Source of the DNA: Gemmatimonadota bacterium
GTDB taxonomy: Bacteria; Gemmatimonadota; Gemmatimonadetes; Longimicrobiales; Gaopeijiaceae
NCBI GenBank assembly: GCA_028873595.1
Contig: JAPPOV010000024.1
Location: forward strand, 23,097 to 87,096
DNA: 64,000 bases
Direction of reading: 5' to 3'
The first letter of the stretch is position 1, and the number at the start of each line of letters is the position of its first letter. Under the pieces are notes generated by a model. That model did not search any database and was not told where the DNA came from. It saw only the letters and a list, made by a program, of their open reading frames with translations. Below, piece by piece: positions 1-7,082 of this stretch. Both the position numbers and the translations under genes were made by a program.

Positions 1-543
1 GACGCGGGCGTGAGCGGGATCATGTTTGTCGAGGTCGAGAGCGCCGAAGAAGCACAGTGGGGACTCAATGCCATGCGCTATACCGCCAACGGTGGCACGC
101 GCCCCGGCGGTGTCGGCTCGGCTCCCGGCTACTGGGGTGTGAGCGAAGACGAGTACCGCGAGAAGGCCGACCTGTGGCCTCTGAACCCGGACGGAGAGCT
201 GGTCAGCTGGGTGATCGTCGAGAGCCACGAAGGTCTCGCCAATGTGCGCGAGATTGCGGCCGTACCCGGGGTCGGCGTGTTGTGGCCGGGCGCAGGGACC
301 CTGCGCCGCCTGTTCTCCAGCGTGGACGCGGATGGTCAGCGCGTCCTCGACGACGAGGGCTGGGAAAATGCGATCCAGAGTGTGCTCTCCGCGTGCAAGG
401 AGTTCGACGTCCCATGCGGCTATCCTGCGAATGCCAGTGACATCGAGATGCGGATGGAGCAGGGCTTCAGCGTCTTCGTGATGGGCTGGGGCGAGAGCGG
501 GTTCGAGACGGTCGAGATGGGGCGTCGGTTGGCGGGTCGCTGA
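1..543 (+). CDS. HpcH/HpaI-family aldolase, C-terminal part (5' end outside window)
   Basis: The frame is open from base 1, so the first residues lie outside the window; 180 residues are visible. The pattern matches the C-terminal part of HpcH/HpaI aldolases, which cleave or form 4-hydroxy-2-oxo acids in a TIM barrel using a divalent metal. The clearest stretch is WVIVESHEGLANVREIAAVPGV (residues about 67-88), which carries the strand with the metal-ligand Glu followed by the usual N-x-x-E-I-A-x-V-P-G segment. A GTG at base 10 could be mistaken for a start, but the family pattern continues upstream of it. The physiological substrate cannot be told from this part. Family assignment is fairly secure. 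Confidence 0.8.
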   Translation, partial: DAGVSGIMFVEVESAEEAQWGLNAMRYTANGGTRPGGVGSAPGYWGVSEDEYREKADLWPLNPDGELVSWVIVESHEGLANVREIAAVPGVGVLWPGAGTLRRLFSSVDADGQRVLDDEGWENAIQSVLSACKEFDVPCGYPANASDIEMRMEQGFSVFVMGWGESGFETVEMGRRLAGR

Positions 544-711
544 TCCTTCGGGCGCGCGGGTCGAGACTCTGATCGAGGTCGACCCACGGATCCGGGCCGA
601 GGGTGCGAGCGAGCGCCGCTTCCCGGACGACAGCCTCCAGAGGTACTCACACCTGAAGTAGCGCCCCGGGCACCCGTTGTGAATAAAGAGCTTATGGGGT
701 CTCTCGGTTTC

Positions 712-727
712 TGGCACTCTTCGTGCA
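712..727 (+). promoter_or_regulatory. Candidate sigma-54 (-24/-12) promoter before the OmpA lipoprotein gene
   Basis: TGGCACTCTTCGTGCA fits the RpoN pattern TGGCAC-N5-TTGCA, with GG and GC at the right distance; the one weak position is G for the first T of TTGC. It lies about 75 bases before the ATG of the next gene, leaving room for a leader. No activator site was identified, so this is a candidate from sequence only. Confidence 0.4.
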
Positions 728-803
728 ACAGTCTGGTTCTGTCTGGAGGGATGCCGTCTTCCTTCCTGAACTCGCTGATCCGCCCCAACAGAAGGGAGCT
801 CTC

Positions 804-1496
804 ATGAGCACGCTCAAACTCAACTCGAAGCTCGGTCTACTCGCCGCTCTCGCCGTCGCTGGCTCTGCCGGGGCGTGCAAGACGGTCAGCCCCGAAGACA
901 TGGATGCCAACCTCGCCGCTCTTCGCGCCGAGATGCAGGGCGAGATGGCGGCCGGGGACGATGCAGTCCGTTTCGACATGGACGGTCGCTTCGCCGACAT
1001 GGATCGTCGTTTCGCCAGCCTTGAGCAGGACCTCCAGGAGATGGAGCGCGACTTCGAGGTTTCGATCGCCCGTCTCGAGGACGAGCTGCGCTTCAACGTG
1101 CCCGTCTACTTCGGCTTCGATGACGCTACGGTCGAGGCGGAGGACGAGGAGGTCCTCGCCCGCTTCGGTTCCGTCGCGCAGAAGTACTATCCCGATGCGC
1201 AGGTCACGGTCGAGGGCTTCACGGACCCGTCCGGTGACGAGAACTACAACCTCTGGCTCGGTGAGCAGCGCGCGAACGCAGTCGCCACGTACCTCGTCGA
1301 GAGCACGGCGATGACGGAGGATCGTGTAAAGGCCGTCAGCTACGGTGAGGACACCCGGCGTCTCGTCTCGGACGGTTGGGGCCCGGGCGTGTCCGGTTGG
1401 GAGAACCGTCGTGTCGTGCTCGTCATCGACCACGATGGTGAGCCGCCGATGATGGCGACGGAAGTGGAAGCCGAGGGTCCGTCCACGGAGGGCTGA
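804..1496 (+). CDS. OmpA-family lipoprotein with coiled coil
   Basis: This 230-residue protein begins at an ATG with AGGGAG about 7 bases upstream. A lipoprotein signal ends at Cys25 (AGSAGAC), so it should be lipidated and cross to the outer membrane. Residues about 32-95 are rich in charged heptad-like repeats (DMDGRFADMDRRFASLEQDL) and likely form a coiled coil. Residues about 100-215 form an OmpA/Pal-type peptidoglycan-binding domain, with the conserved GFTDPSGDENYNLWLGEQRA segment and the late ENRRVVLVI strand. The likely role is non-covalent anchoring of the outer membrane to peptidoglycan, similar to Pal, but no tol genes are adjacent. A strong terminator follows. Confidence 0.88.
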   Translation: MSTLKLNSKLGLLAALAVAGSAGACKTVSPEDMDANLAALRAEMQGEMAAGDDAVRFDMDGRFADMDRRFASLEQDLQEMERDFEVSIARLEDELRFNVPVYFGFDDATVEAEDEEVLARFGSVAQKYYPDAQVTVEGFTDPSGDENYNLWLGEQRANAVATYLVESTAMTEDRVKAVSYGEDTRRLVSDGWGPGVSGWENRRVVLVIDHDGEPPMMATEVEAEGPSTEG

Positions 1497-1534
1497 TCCC
1501 GCCACACCTCGAACCGGCTCGATCGGTTCGTCTT

Positions 1535-1569
1535 GAGAGGGTCGCCGGGGTTGGTCCGGCGGCCCTCTC
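1535..1569 (+). terminator. Strong GC hairpin after the OmpA lipoprotein gene
   Basis: GAGAGGG-T-CGCCGG pairs with CCGGCG-G-CCCTCTC around a 7-base loop, giving a 14-bp stem with one T-G pair. There is no long T run after it. It separates the OmpA gene from the dehalogenase operon. Confidence 0.6.
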
Positions 1570-1687
1570 GTTCGTGGTGTCGCAGATGGATACCCGAGGC
1601 CTCTTCCGTGGCCCGATATACGCACTCTTTCCTCCCGCGGGGTTGAAGGCCATCGTACGCCGAAGCGTCCCGCAAACGAGGTTAGTC

Positions 1688-2575
1688 TTGGCTCACGTTC
1701 CTCCGTTCAAGCCCGACCCGCGCCTCTTCCCGTTCGAGTCCCGGTGGTTCGAAAGTCGCGCGGGGGCCGTGCACTATGTCGATGAGGGTGAGGGCGACCC
1801 GATCCTGCTGCTGCATGGGAACCCGACATGGAGCTTCGTCTACCGCGGGATCATCATTCGGCTGCGCAAGAAGTACCGTTGCATTGCACTCGACTATCCC
1901 GGCTTTGGGCTCTCTGCTCGTCCTGAGAACTATGGGTACACGCCCGGTGAGCACGCGGAGGTGGTTCGCGATTTCGTACGCCACCTCGATCTCCAGAAAC
2001 TGACGATCATGGGCCAGGACTGGGGCGGACCGATCGGGCTGCGCGTGGCGGCCGATGAGCTCACTCGTCTGCGTAGCCTCGTCATGGGCAACACGTGGTT
2101 CTGGCCGCTCGATTCCTGGCAGGGCAAGGTGTTCTCGTACGTGATGTCGATGGCTCCCATGCAGACGCAGCTGATCTCGCGCAACTTCTTCGTCGAGAAG
2201 GTCATCCCATTCGGGGTGAAGCATCCGCTTCCGGATGAAGTCATGCATCATTATCGAGAGGCGATGCCGACACCGAAGAGTCGGGTCGGTGCTGCGGAGC
2301 TTCCGGTACAGTTGATGGGCGCCAAGTCCTGGCTCGCCGAGCTCGAGCGGGACGTTCGGGACGTGCTGTCGAACGTTCCGCTGCTTCTGACGTGGGGGCT
2401 TCTCGACCCCATGTTCACCCCCCGTTTCATGGAGCGATTTCGGGAAGCCTTTGCGCACTCGGAGGTCTTCCGACTCGATGCGAAGCATTACATCCAGGAG
2501 GACTCTCCCAAGGAGATTGCCGAGGCGATCGACTCCTTCCTGTCGCCCTCGGCCGGGTCCGCGGCAGCGCGGTGA
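1688..2575 (+). CDS. Haloalkane dehalogenase-like alpha/beta hydrolase
   Basis: This 295-residue alpha/beta-hydrolase has the signature of haloalkane dehalogenases. HGNPTWSF supplies the halide-binding Asn (about residue 45). GQDWGG supplies the nucleophilic Asp (about 111) followed by the halide-binding Trp. WGLLDPMF offers the acid Asp, and AKHYIQED carries the catalytic His. Such enzymes hydrolyse carbon-halogen bonds, normally C-Cl, C-Br or C-I. The fluoroacetate dehalogenase signature (an Arg directly after the Asp) is absent. The chosen start is TTG with CGAGG about 8 bases upstream; the frame stays open further 5', so the start is uncertain. The stop overlaps the fluoride-channel gene start (GTGA). 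Cofactor-free oxygenases and luciferases share this fold. Confidence 0.78.
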   Translation: MAHVPPFKPDPRLFPFESRWFESRAGAVHYVDEGEGDPILLLHGNPTWSFVYRGIIIRLRKKYRCIALDYPGFGLSARPENYGYTPGEHAEVVRDFVRHLDLQKLTIMGQDWGGPIGLRVAADELTRLRSLVMGNTWFWPLDSWQGKVFSYVMSMAPMQTQLISRNFFVEKVIPFGVKHPLPDEVMHHYREAMPTPKSRVGAAELPVQLMGAKSWLAELERDVRDVLSNVPLLLTWGLLDPMFTPRFMERFREAFAHSEVFRLDAKHYIQEDSPKEIAEAIDSFLSPSAGSAAAR

Positions 2576-2955
2576 CCCCGCTGGTCGTAGGCGTAGGGGG
2601 CGCAATCGGCGCGATCGCACGTTACTACCTGTCGGACTGGATGCGGGTGGCTGCCGGGCAGGGTCTGCCGTGGGGGACGTTCGTCGTGAACGTCGCAGGC
2701 TCGTTTGCCCTCGGCCTCCTGCTGGTGTGGCTGCAGGCTGCTGCACCGAGCGACCACGTTCGTCAATTCGCAGCGATCGGTGTGCTCGGCTCGTTTACGA
2801 CGTTCAGTACGTTCAGTTACGAGACGGTCACGCTCATCCGGGCTGGGGAAGTCGTGCGGGCCGGAGGGTACGCCTTGGGATCTCTGACCGTGGGCGTTCT
2901 GGCAGTCATGGCTGGGATCGGGCTCGCCATGGCGATGGTAGGGTCTCGCGCATGA
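2572..2955 (+). CDS. crcB: Fluoride-specific channel CrcB/Fluc
   Basis: This 127-residue protein has four membrane segments and the CrcB motifs: GGAIGAIARYYLS near the N-terminus, WGTFVVNVAGSF (the T-x-x-V-N turn) and GVLGSFTTFSTFS, which forms the phenylalanine/threonine fluoride track. Fluc channels act as antiparallel dimers that let cytoplasmic fluoride leave the cell. The GTG start overlaps the stop of the dehalogenase-like gene by four bases (GTGA), so the two are probably translationally coupled. No fluoride riboswitch was recognised in the short leader. The family is certain; the partnership with the hydrolase is an inference. Confidence 0.93.
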   Translation: MTPLVVGVGGAIGAIARYYLSDWMRVAAGQGLPWGTFVVNVAGSFALGLLLVWLQAAAPSDHVRQFAAIGVLGSFTTFSTFSYETVTLIRAGEVVRAGGYALGSLTVGVLAVMAGIGLAMAMVGSRA

Positions 2956-2984
2956 ACACCGACTTGAAGAAGGGGGACACCGTG

Positions 2985-3449
2985 ATGAAGGTCCGGAGCA
3001 TGGGGGCACTGCTTGTCGCGCTGGCGTTTACTGCGGGGAGCTGCAGGCCTGGAGATTCGGAGGTCGAGATGACGCCCCGGCCTGCGGATCCGTTCACCAT
3101 GGAGGTTGGCGATTGCTTCAATGACACCGAAATGGGCGTGAATGAAGTGACAGAAGTCCCGGCAGTTCCGTGTTCGGTACCCCATGACAATGAGGTCTAC
3201 GCGCTGTTCGACCTCGCGGCGGGTCCTTTTCCAGGCGATGCACAGGTGGATGCAATCGCCGGTCAGGGGTGTTACGAGCGCTTCGAGGACGCGATCGGTC
3301 GATCCTACGACGAATCCGAGATCGCGTTCATCTCGATGTACCCGACTGAGGACTCTTGGACGGGAATCGGCGACCGTGAGGTCGTATGCATCGCCTACCA
3401 CATGGAATACGAGAAGTTGACCGGCTCGGTGCTCGGCAGTGGCCGGTGA
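2985..3449 (+). CDS. Septum-formation-domain-like lipoprotein
   Basis: This 154-residue protein has a lipoprotein signal ending at Cys20 (FTAGSC). The mature part has the pattern of the septum-formation (Septum_form) domain seen mostly in actinobacteria: VGDCFND, then VPCSVPHDNEVYALFDL, a glycine/proline turn and a final Cys in REVVCIAYHME. Four Cys residues remain after the lipobox, suggesting disulfides outside the cytoplasm. The ATG at 2985 has AAGGGGG about 10 bases upstream. An in-frame ATG at 2952 overlaps the crcB stop (ATGA) and would add 11 residues. It is the third gene of the dehalogenase/crcB run. Its function is unknown. Confidence 0.65.
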   Translation: MKVRSMGALLVALAFTAGSCRPGDSEVEMTPRPADPFTMEVGDCFNDTEMGVNEVTEVPAVPCSVPHDNEVYALFDLAAGPFPGDAQVDAIAGQGCYERFEDAIGRSYDESEIAFISMYPTEDSWTGIGDREVVCIAYHMEYEKLTGSVLGSGR

Positions 3450-3479
3450 CCTGCGACGCAACGGGCATGCAGGCCTGAT

Positions 3480-3497
3480 CCAGAACGATCGTTCTGG
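3480..3497. terminator. 18-bp perfect palindrome, probable bidirectional terminator
   Basis: CCAGAACGATCGTTCTGG can fold as a 7-bp stem with a GATC loop. On the plus strand it is followed by TTTCGGT. It sits 31 bases after the lipoprotein stop and about 80 bases beyond the 3' end of tRNA-Val on the other strand, so it may end both units. A protein-binding palindrome is the alternative. Confidence 0.5.
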
Positions 3498-3574
3498 TTT
3501 CGGTGCGCCGCATGAATGCTCGATGTGGCTCACCGTCCCCGCTGCGCCCGAACCGACGGGTGCGCGGGACTTCA

Positions 3575-3647
3575 TGGTCGCTGCAGGACTCGAACCTGCG
3601 ACATCTACGATGTGAACGTAGCGCTCTACCAGCTGAGCTAAGCGACC
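3575..3647 (-). tRNA. tRNA-Val (anticodon CAC)
   Basis: The minus strand folds as a full cloverleaf of 73 bases. The 7-bp acceptor stem GGTCGCT/AGCGACC has discriminator A. The anticodon arm is CTACG-TTCACAT-CGTAG, giving CAC, which reads GTG. The T arm carries GGTTCGAGTCC. CCA is not encoded. It follows tRNA-Glu in the same direction and probably shares its promoter. Confidence 0.96.
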
Positions 3648-3694
3648 GTTGAGACGTTCGAGGTCCGGGCAGGTGGCCCGGACCTCGAACGCCA

Positions 3695-3767
3695 TACCCC
3701 TACGGGGACTCGAACCCCGGTCTTCGCCGTGAGAGGGCGATATCCTAGGCCACTAGACGATAGGGGC
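3695..3767 (-). tRNA. tRNA-Glu (anticodon CTC)
   Basis: The minus strand folds as a cloverleaf of 73 bases. The acceptor arms are GCCCCTA and TAGGGGT, closed by a G1-U72 pair, with discriminator A. The anticodon arm TCGCC-CTCTCAC-GGCGA gives CTC, which reads GAG. The T arm is CGGGG-TTCGAGT-CCCCG. CCA is not encoded. It lies 47 bases upstream of tRNA-Val on the transcribed strand. Confidence 0.96.
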
Positions 3768-3798
3768 ATGCAAAACCCTTCATTTCTGAAGGGGCAAA

Positions 3799-3827
3799 AT
3801 AGTAAAAGAGCTGTGATGGCGGCTCAA
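3799..3827 (-). promoter_or_regulatory. Sigma-70 promoter for the tRNA-Glu/tRNA-Val unit
   Basis: On the minus strand TTGAGC and TACTAT are separated by exactly 17 bases, and the -10 box ends 31 bases before tRNA-Glu. A small hairpin (CCCTTC/GAAGGG, 3776-3793) lies in the 5' leader, just before the tRNA. Confidence 0.65.
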
Positions 3828-3944
3828 CCCCTCTCAACGTTTTCGAGAGCGTATGCGTCCTGAGTGTGGGAACAGTGTTGAGCAGCCGCCGATGGCATGG
3901 GGTCGCAGGCGGCGCTAACCGGTTTGTTTACAGGGAGTTGAGGG

Positions 3945-4259
3945 ATGCGGGCGGTGGAGTCGGTTTCAAAACTGAACACGGAGTCCGTCCGTGGCTGGAT
4001 GAACGGCCGCAAGGGATGGAAACGGCGTTCAAACAAGCTCACGAAAGAGTTCGTCTTTGCGAACTTTCGAGACTCTATCGTCTTCGTGAATCGAGTAGCG
4101 ACCATCGCCGACGGTCGTAAACATCATCCTGACATGGACGTCCGCTGCGGGAGCGTGACTCTGTCTCTCTCGACCCCGGAGGTCGGTGGGATCAGCGAGA
4201 AGGACCTCGATCTCGCGGAACAGATCGATTTTGCGACGTCGTGGAACAGCGGGAATTGA
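3945..4259 (+). CDS. Pterin-4a-carbinolamine dehydratase (first copy)
   Basis: This 104-residue protein matches the PCD/DCoH family, which dehydrates 4a-hydroxytetrahydropterin after aromatic amino acid hydroxylation. The core motif is DGRKHHPDMDV with the paired active-site His residues, followed by LSTPEVGGISEKDLDLAEQID, the usual end of the fold. GWKRRSNKLTKEFVFANF is the first helix/strand region. The ATG has GGGAG/GAGGG upstream. A second, only distantly similar copy lies at 57325-57615. No phenylalanine hydroxylase gene is in the window, so the pathway partner is unknown; some PCDs act in other pterin or molybdopterin contexts. The downstream HAD gene converges on it. Confidence 0.87.
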   Translation: MRAVESVSKLNTESVRGWMNGRKGWKRRSNKLTKEFVFANFRDSIVFVNRVATIADGRKHHPDMDVRCGSVTLSLSTPEVGGISEKDLDLAEQIDFATSWNSGN

Positions 4260-4312
4260 AGGAAGACGAATTCAGTGCGAAATAAAGTTCTGGGAGCGTA
4301 GCCGAGACCTCC

Positions 4313-4975
4313 TCAGCCGGACGAGCGCGGGGGCGTGACCGCCAGCACGTCCTGCAGGTCGTTGAAGAAAAAGTCCGGTTGCTCCGCTTCCAGAACTTGG
4401 CGGTCGATGGGTCCCCAGCCCACGGCCGCCGTTTTCGTACCCGCCAACCGCCCGGCGCGAACATCGTGCGGAGAGTCGCCGACGAAGAGGACCGAGCCAG
4501 GATCGTCGGCCAGATCCAGAGCATCCATCGCCTTGAGGACCGGTTCAGGATGTGGCTTGGCGTGATCGACCTGATCCCCGAAGACGACGTGCTCGACTTC
4601 GTCGTGTAGCCCACACACCTCGAGCGTTCGTCTTCCGATCCGGTGTCCCTTGCTCGTCACGATCCCGACGCGGGTGCCTCGATCGCGAAGCGTTCGCACG
4701 ACGGCTACGGCACCCGGGAACGAGGAGACCATGTTGTCGTGGATGCTGCGCTGGTAGGCGACGTACGTGTCTCGCATGGCGAGTCGCTCGGTCTCGGATC
4801 GTGCGTAGTCGTACAACTGAATCGGGAGTGGCTTGCCCATCGATGCGAGGAATGCGTCGGTCGACGGATCCTCGCCGAGGTGCTGCCTCATCGTGTAGCG
4901 AAAACTGTGCAGGATCAGGTCGAGGGTGTCGGCGAGAGTGCCGTCGAGATCAAACAGAACGCCGCGCCAGGCCAT
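4313..4975 (-). CDS. HAD-superfamily phosphatase, phosphoglycolate-phosphatase-like
   Basis: This 220-residue protein has all four HAD motifs: FDLDGTLADT (nucleophile and acid Asp), IVTSKG (Thr/Ser), the Lys in HAKPHPEPV and VGDSPHDVRAG. The helical cap between motifs I and II fits the Gph/PpaX group, which remove phosphate from small metabolites such as 2-phosphoglycolate or pyrophosphate; the exact substrate is not readable. Its ATG overlaps the lipase stop (TGATG), and AAGGGC lies just upstream, so it is the last gene of a three-gene coupled run. A GTG three bases earlier is an alternative start. Confidence 0.85.
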   Translation of the reverse strand: MAWRGVLFDLDGTLADTLDLILHSFRYTMRQHLGEDPSTDAFLASMGKPLPIQLYDYARSETERLAMRDTYVAYQRSIHDNMVSSFPGAVAVVRTLRDRGTRVGIVTSKGHRIGRRTLEVCGLHDEVEHVVFGDQVDHAKPHPEPVLKAMDALDLADDPGSVLFVGDSPHDVRAGRLAGTKTAAVGWGPIDRQVLEAEQPDFFFNDLQDVLAVTPPRSSG

Positions 4976-5679
4976 CACGTGCCCTTCAGAAAGGCAAGGA
5001 TCAGGGCGAACACCTCTTCATCACGAAGGAGACCCGCGTGCGTCGGGCAACAGAGCTCATGGTTCATGAGTCCGGGCAGCGTTGCGCTTTCCCCGGGAAG
5101 GATATGCGTATCGACGATGGTCCGGATCGTGATCGCATCGACTTCGAGTGGTGTGGGCTGTCCGGTATTCAGCGAGTCCAGGAATGGGCTGTCGGGTATC
5201 ATTTCATCGCGGCCCGCTCCCCATGCCAGATGGGCGGACAGGGTGCCCCGGTGGGGTGACCCCAGGAAGACTGAGCGACGGATTCCGTGCTCGGGGTTTC
5301 TCAGGATGTACCAGCGCGTCGCGAGTCCGCCCATGGAATGCGCGACCACGTCCACCTGGTCGGCGCCCGTGCGCGCACGCAGCTCCTCGACGGCGGCTTC
5401 GATCTCGCGAGCGTGATCGCGGTTGCTGCCGGTGGGTTCTCCGAAGGTGATGGCCTTCACGCGGTCGTTCGCCCACCCGGCGCCCAGGAGGCGGATCCTG
5501 AGCGCAGCCAGATCGCGCTCTGTGTCGAGCCATCCCGGAACCAGAAGCACGGGCACCTGGCCGGCCAGGGGTGCGGCAAGAACTCCGGATGCGCCGAGTG
5601 CGACCGCGAACGACGCGAGTCGACGGCGCAGGCGCAGAGCGGTGCGGCGCTCGGAACGGGGCACTCGCGCGCGAATCAT
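4975..5679 (-). CDS. Secreted triacylglycerol lipase-like alpha/beta hydrolase
   Basis: This 234-residue protein has an Arg-rich N-terminus and a hydrophobic segment (residues about 22-40) ending at a likely signal peptidase site, so it is probably exported. VPVLLVPGWLDTERDL is the oxyanion-loop region of small bacterial lipases, and VVAHSMGG carries the nucleophilic Ser115 in an A-H-S-M-G variant of G-x-S-x-G. LGSPHRGT is the usual strand after the nucleophile. The acid and His are probably the Asp in DTHILPGES and a later His in MNHELC. Start and stop each overlap a neighbour (ATGA with the aminotransferase, TGATG with the phosphatase). Confidence 0.8.
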   Translation of the reverse strand: MIRARVPRSERRTALRLRRRLASFAVALGASGVLAAPLAGQVPVLLVPGWLDTERDLAALRIRLLGAGWANDRVKAITFGEPTGSNRDHAREIEAAVEELRARTGADQVDVVAHSMGGLATRWYILRNPEHGIRRSVFLGSPHRGTLSAHLAWGAGRDEMIPDSPFLDSLNTGQPTPLEVDAITIRTIVDTHILPGESATLPGLMNHELCCPTHAGLLRDEEVFALILAFLKGT

Positions 5680-7034
5680 GGTGTGCGCCCCACGATATCG
5701 CCGATGACCCGGACCGAGTGCTCGACCTGTTGCTCCGTCAGTGTCGCGGGAGGCGTGAGTTCCAGCACGTGGCCGTGGTCACCCCCTGGCAGCAGGATGA
5801 GGCCCTCGAGCAGTGCGGCCTCGGCGACCCTGGCACCACGGCCGCGCGCCGGAGTGAGGGCCTCGTCTTCGACAAACTCGATCCCGAGCAGGAGGCCAAC
5901 ACCACGCACGTCTGCGACGCCGGGGGCATCCATCAGTCGACTCCGCAATCCACCGAGGAGTGCGTCACCGACCTCACGCGATCGGCGGGGAATGTCGTGC
6001 GACTGGATTGCGTCGAGGACGGCGGCGGCGGCAGTGCAGGACAAGGGATGTCCGAGGAACGTACTCGTGTGAATCGCCTCACCATCGCTCACGGGCCACG
6101 CGTCCATGACACGAGAGGGTGCGATGCACGCCGAGATCGGCATGCCTCCTCCCAGCGCCTTTCCCACGACGACAATGTCGGGCTCAAGCCCCAGGACAGA
6201 AGACACGAGCGGCGCGCCACATCGCCCCATGCCCGTCATGATCTCGTCGGCGATGAGAAGCACGTCGAACTCTCTGGCGAGCGACGAGAGCCCGGCCAAG
6301 AATGCCTCGGGCGGAATCCGGGCCCCGCCCCGTGCCTGGATGGGCTCGATGATGATCGTACCGATTGGATCGCCGTTCGGTGCGCCGTGCTTCAGCGCAT
6401 CCCGTACAGCTTCGAGCGAGTCTGCTCCATCGGGAGTCGGGTCACGCAGGTGATCCGGAAAGGGGGCGAAGGCGACGCCGCCATACAGACGATCTTCGAA
6501 GAGGGCTCTGAAGTGTGGACGTGGCGTAGCGGACAGGGATCCCGCCGTGAGGCCGTGATACGCCCCCTCGAAAGCCAGCACACCAGGGCGCCCGCTGGCG
6601 AGCGCGCCGGTCTTGAGCGCCGCTTCGACCGCTTCGGAGCCGCCGGTCGAGAGGATCGCCTTCGTCTCCGGCCATGGGCCAAACGCGGCCAGCTTCTCGA
6701 GCAATTCGAGTTTCGGCGCAGGCGGATGGATATCACCCATCCCGTGGATGAGGGACGAGCCTCCACGCAGCGCCTCCTGTACAACCGGACTGGCATGACC
6801 GAGGAGTGCAACGCCGAAGGCCGATGTGAGGTCGACGAAGACGTTCCCGTCCGCATCGAGCACGTTGGCACCGACTGCTTCGGTCCAGAAGACGGGCCAG
6901 TGCTCGCTCACGAAGGTCACGTTCCGGGACTCGACTTCGTGCAGTCGCTTCGCCATGGCCGCTGAGGCGGGGCCCGGTGGTCGGACGTGGATGCGGGGAA
7001 GCTCCCGACCCGAGACGCGCGTGGCCTCAGTCAT
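5676..7034 (-). CDS. Class III PLP aminotransferase (ornithine/4-aminobutyrate type)
   Basis: This 452-residue protein is a fold-type I, class III aminotransferase. LFADEIMTG-type sequence appears as LLIADEIMTGMGRCG, where Asp263 contacts the PLP ring nitrogen, and VVVGKALGGGMP carries the Schiff-base Lys292. STGGSEAVEAALK and FEGAYHG are the phosphate-binding and cofactor-stacking regions. Such enzymes move an omega- or alpha-amino group from GABA, ornithine, diaminobutyrate or similar to an oxo acid; the substrate cannot be read. It is first in a coupled run with the lipase and HAD phosphatase, an unusual set whose common pathway is not apparent. Confidence 0.87.
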   Translation of the reverse strand: MTEATRVSGRELPRIHVRPPGPASAAMAKRLHEVESRNVTFVSEHWPVFWTEAVGANVLDADGNVFVDLTSAFGVALLGHASPVVQEALRGGSSLIHGMGDIHPPAPKLELLEKLAAFGPWPETKAILSTGGSEAVEAALKTGALASGRPGVLAFEGAYHGLTAGSLSATPRPHFRALFEDRLYGGVAFAPFPDHLRDPTPDGADSLEAVRDALKHGAPNGDPIGTIIIEPIQARGGARIPPEAFLAGLSSLAREFDVLLIADEIMTGMGRCGAPLVSSVLGLEPDIVVVGKALGGGMPISACIAPSRVMDAWPVSDGEAIHTSTFLGHPLSCTAAAAVLDAIQSHDIPRRSREVGDALLGGLRSRLMDAPGVADVRGVGLLLGIEFVEDEALTPARGRGARVAEAALLEGLILLPGGDHGHVLELTPPATLTEQQVEHSVRVIGDIVGRTP

Positions 7035-7082
7035 GCGGCGTCATGCCGCCCGAGAAGAGCGCCAGAGGCATCTTGGGCCGAC

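Noticed and set aside
2392..2571. N-terminal extension of crcB upstream of GTG 2572
   Set aside because: The extension overlaps the dehalogenase domain in another frame and has no channel similarity.
5571..6965. 464-codon plus-strand frame opposite the aminotransferase
   Set aside because: No family pattern; the minus-strand aminotransferase has all catalytic residues.
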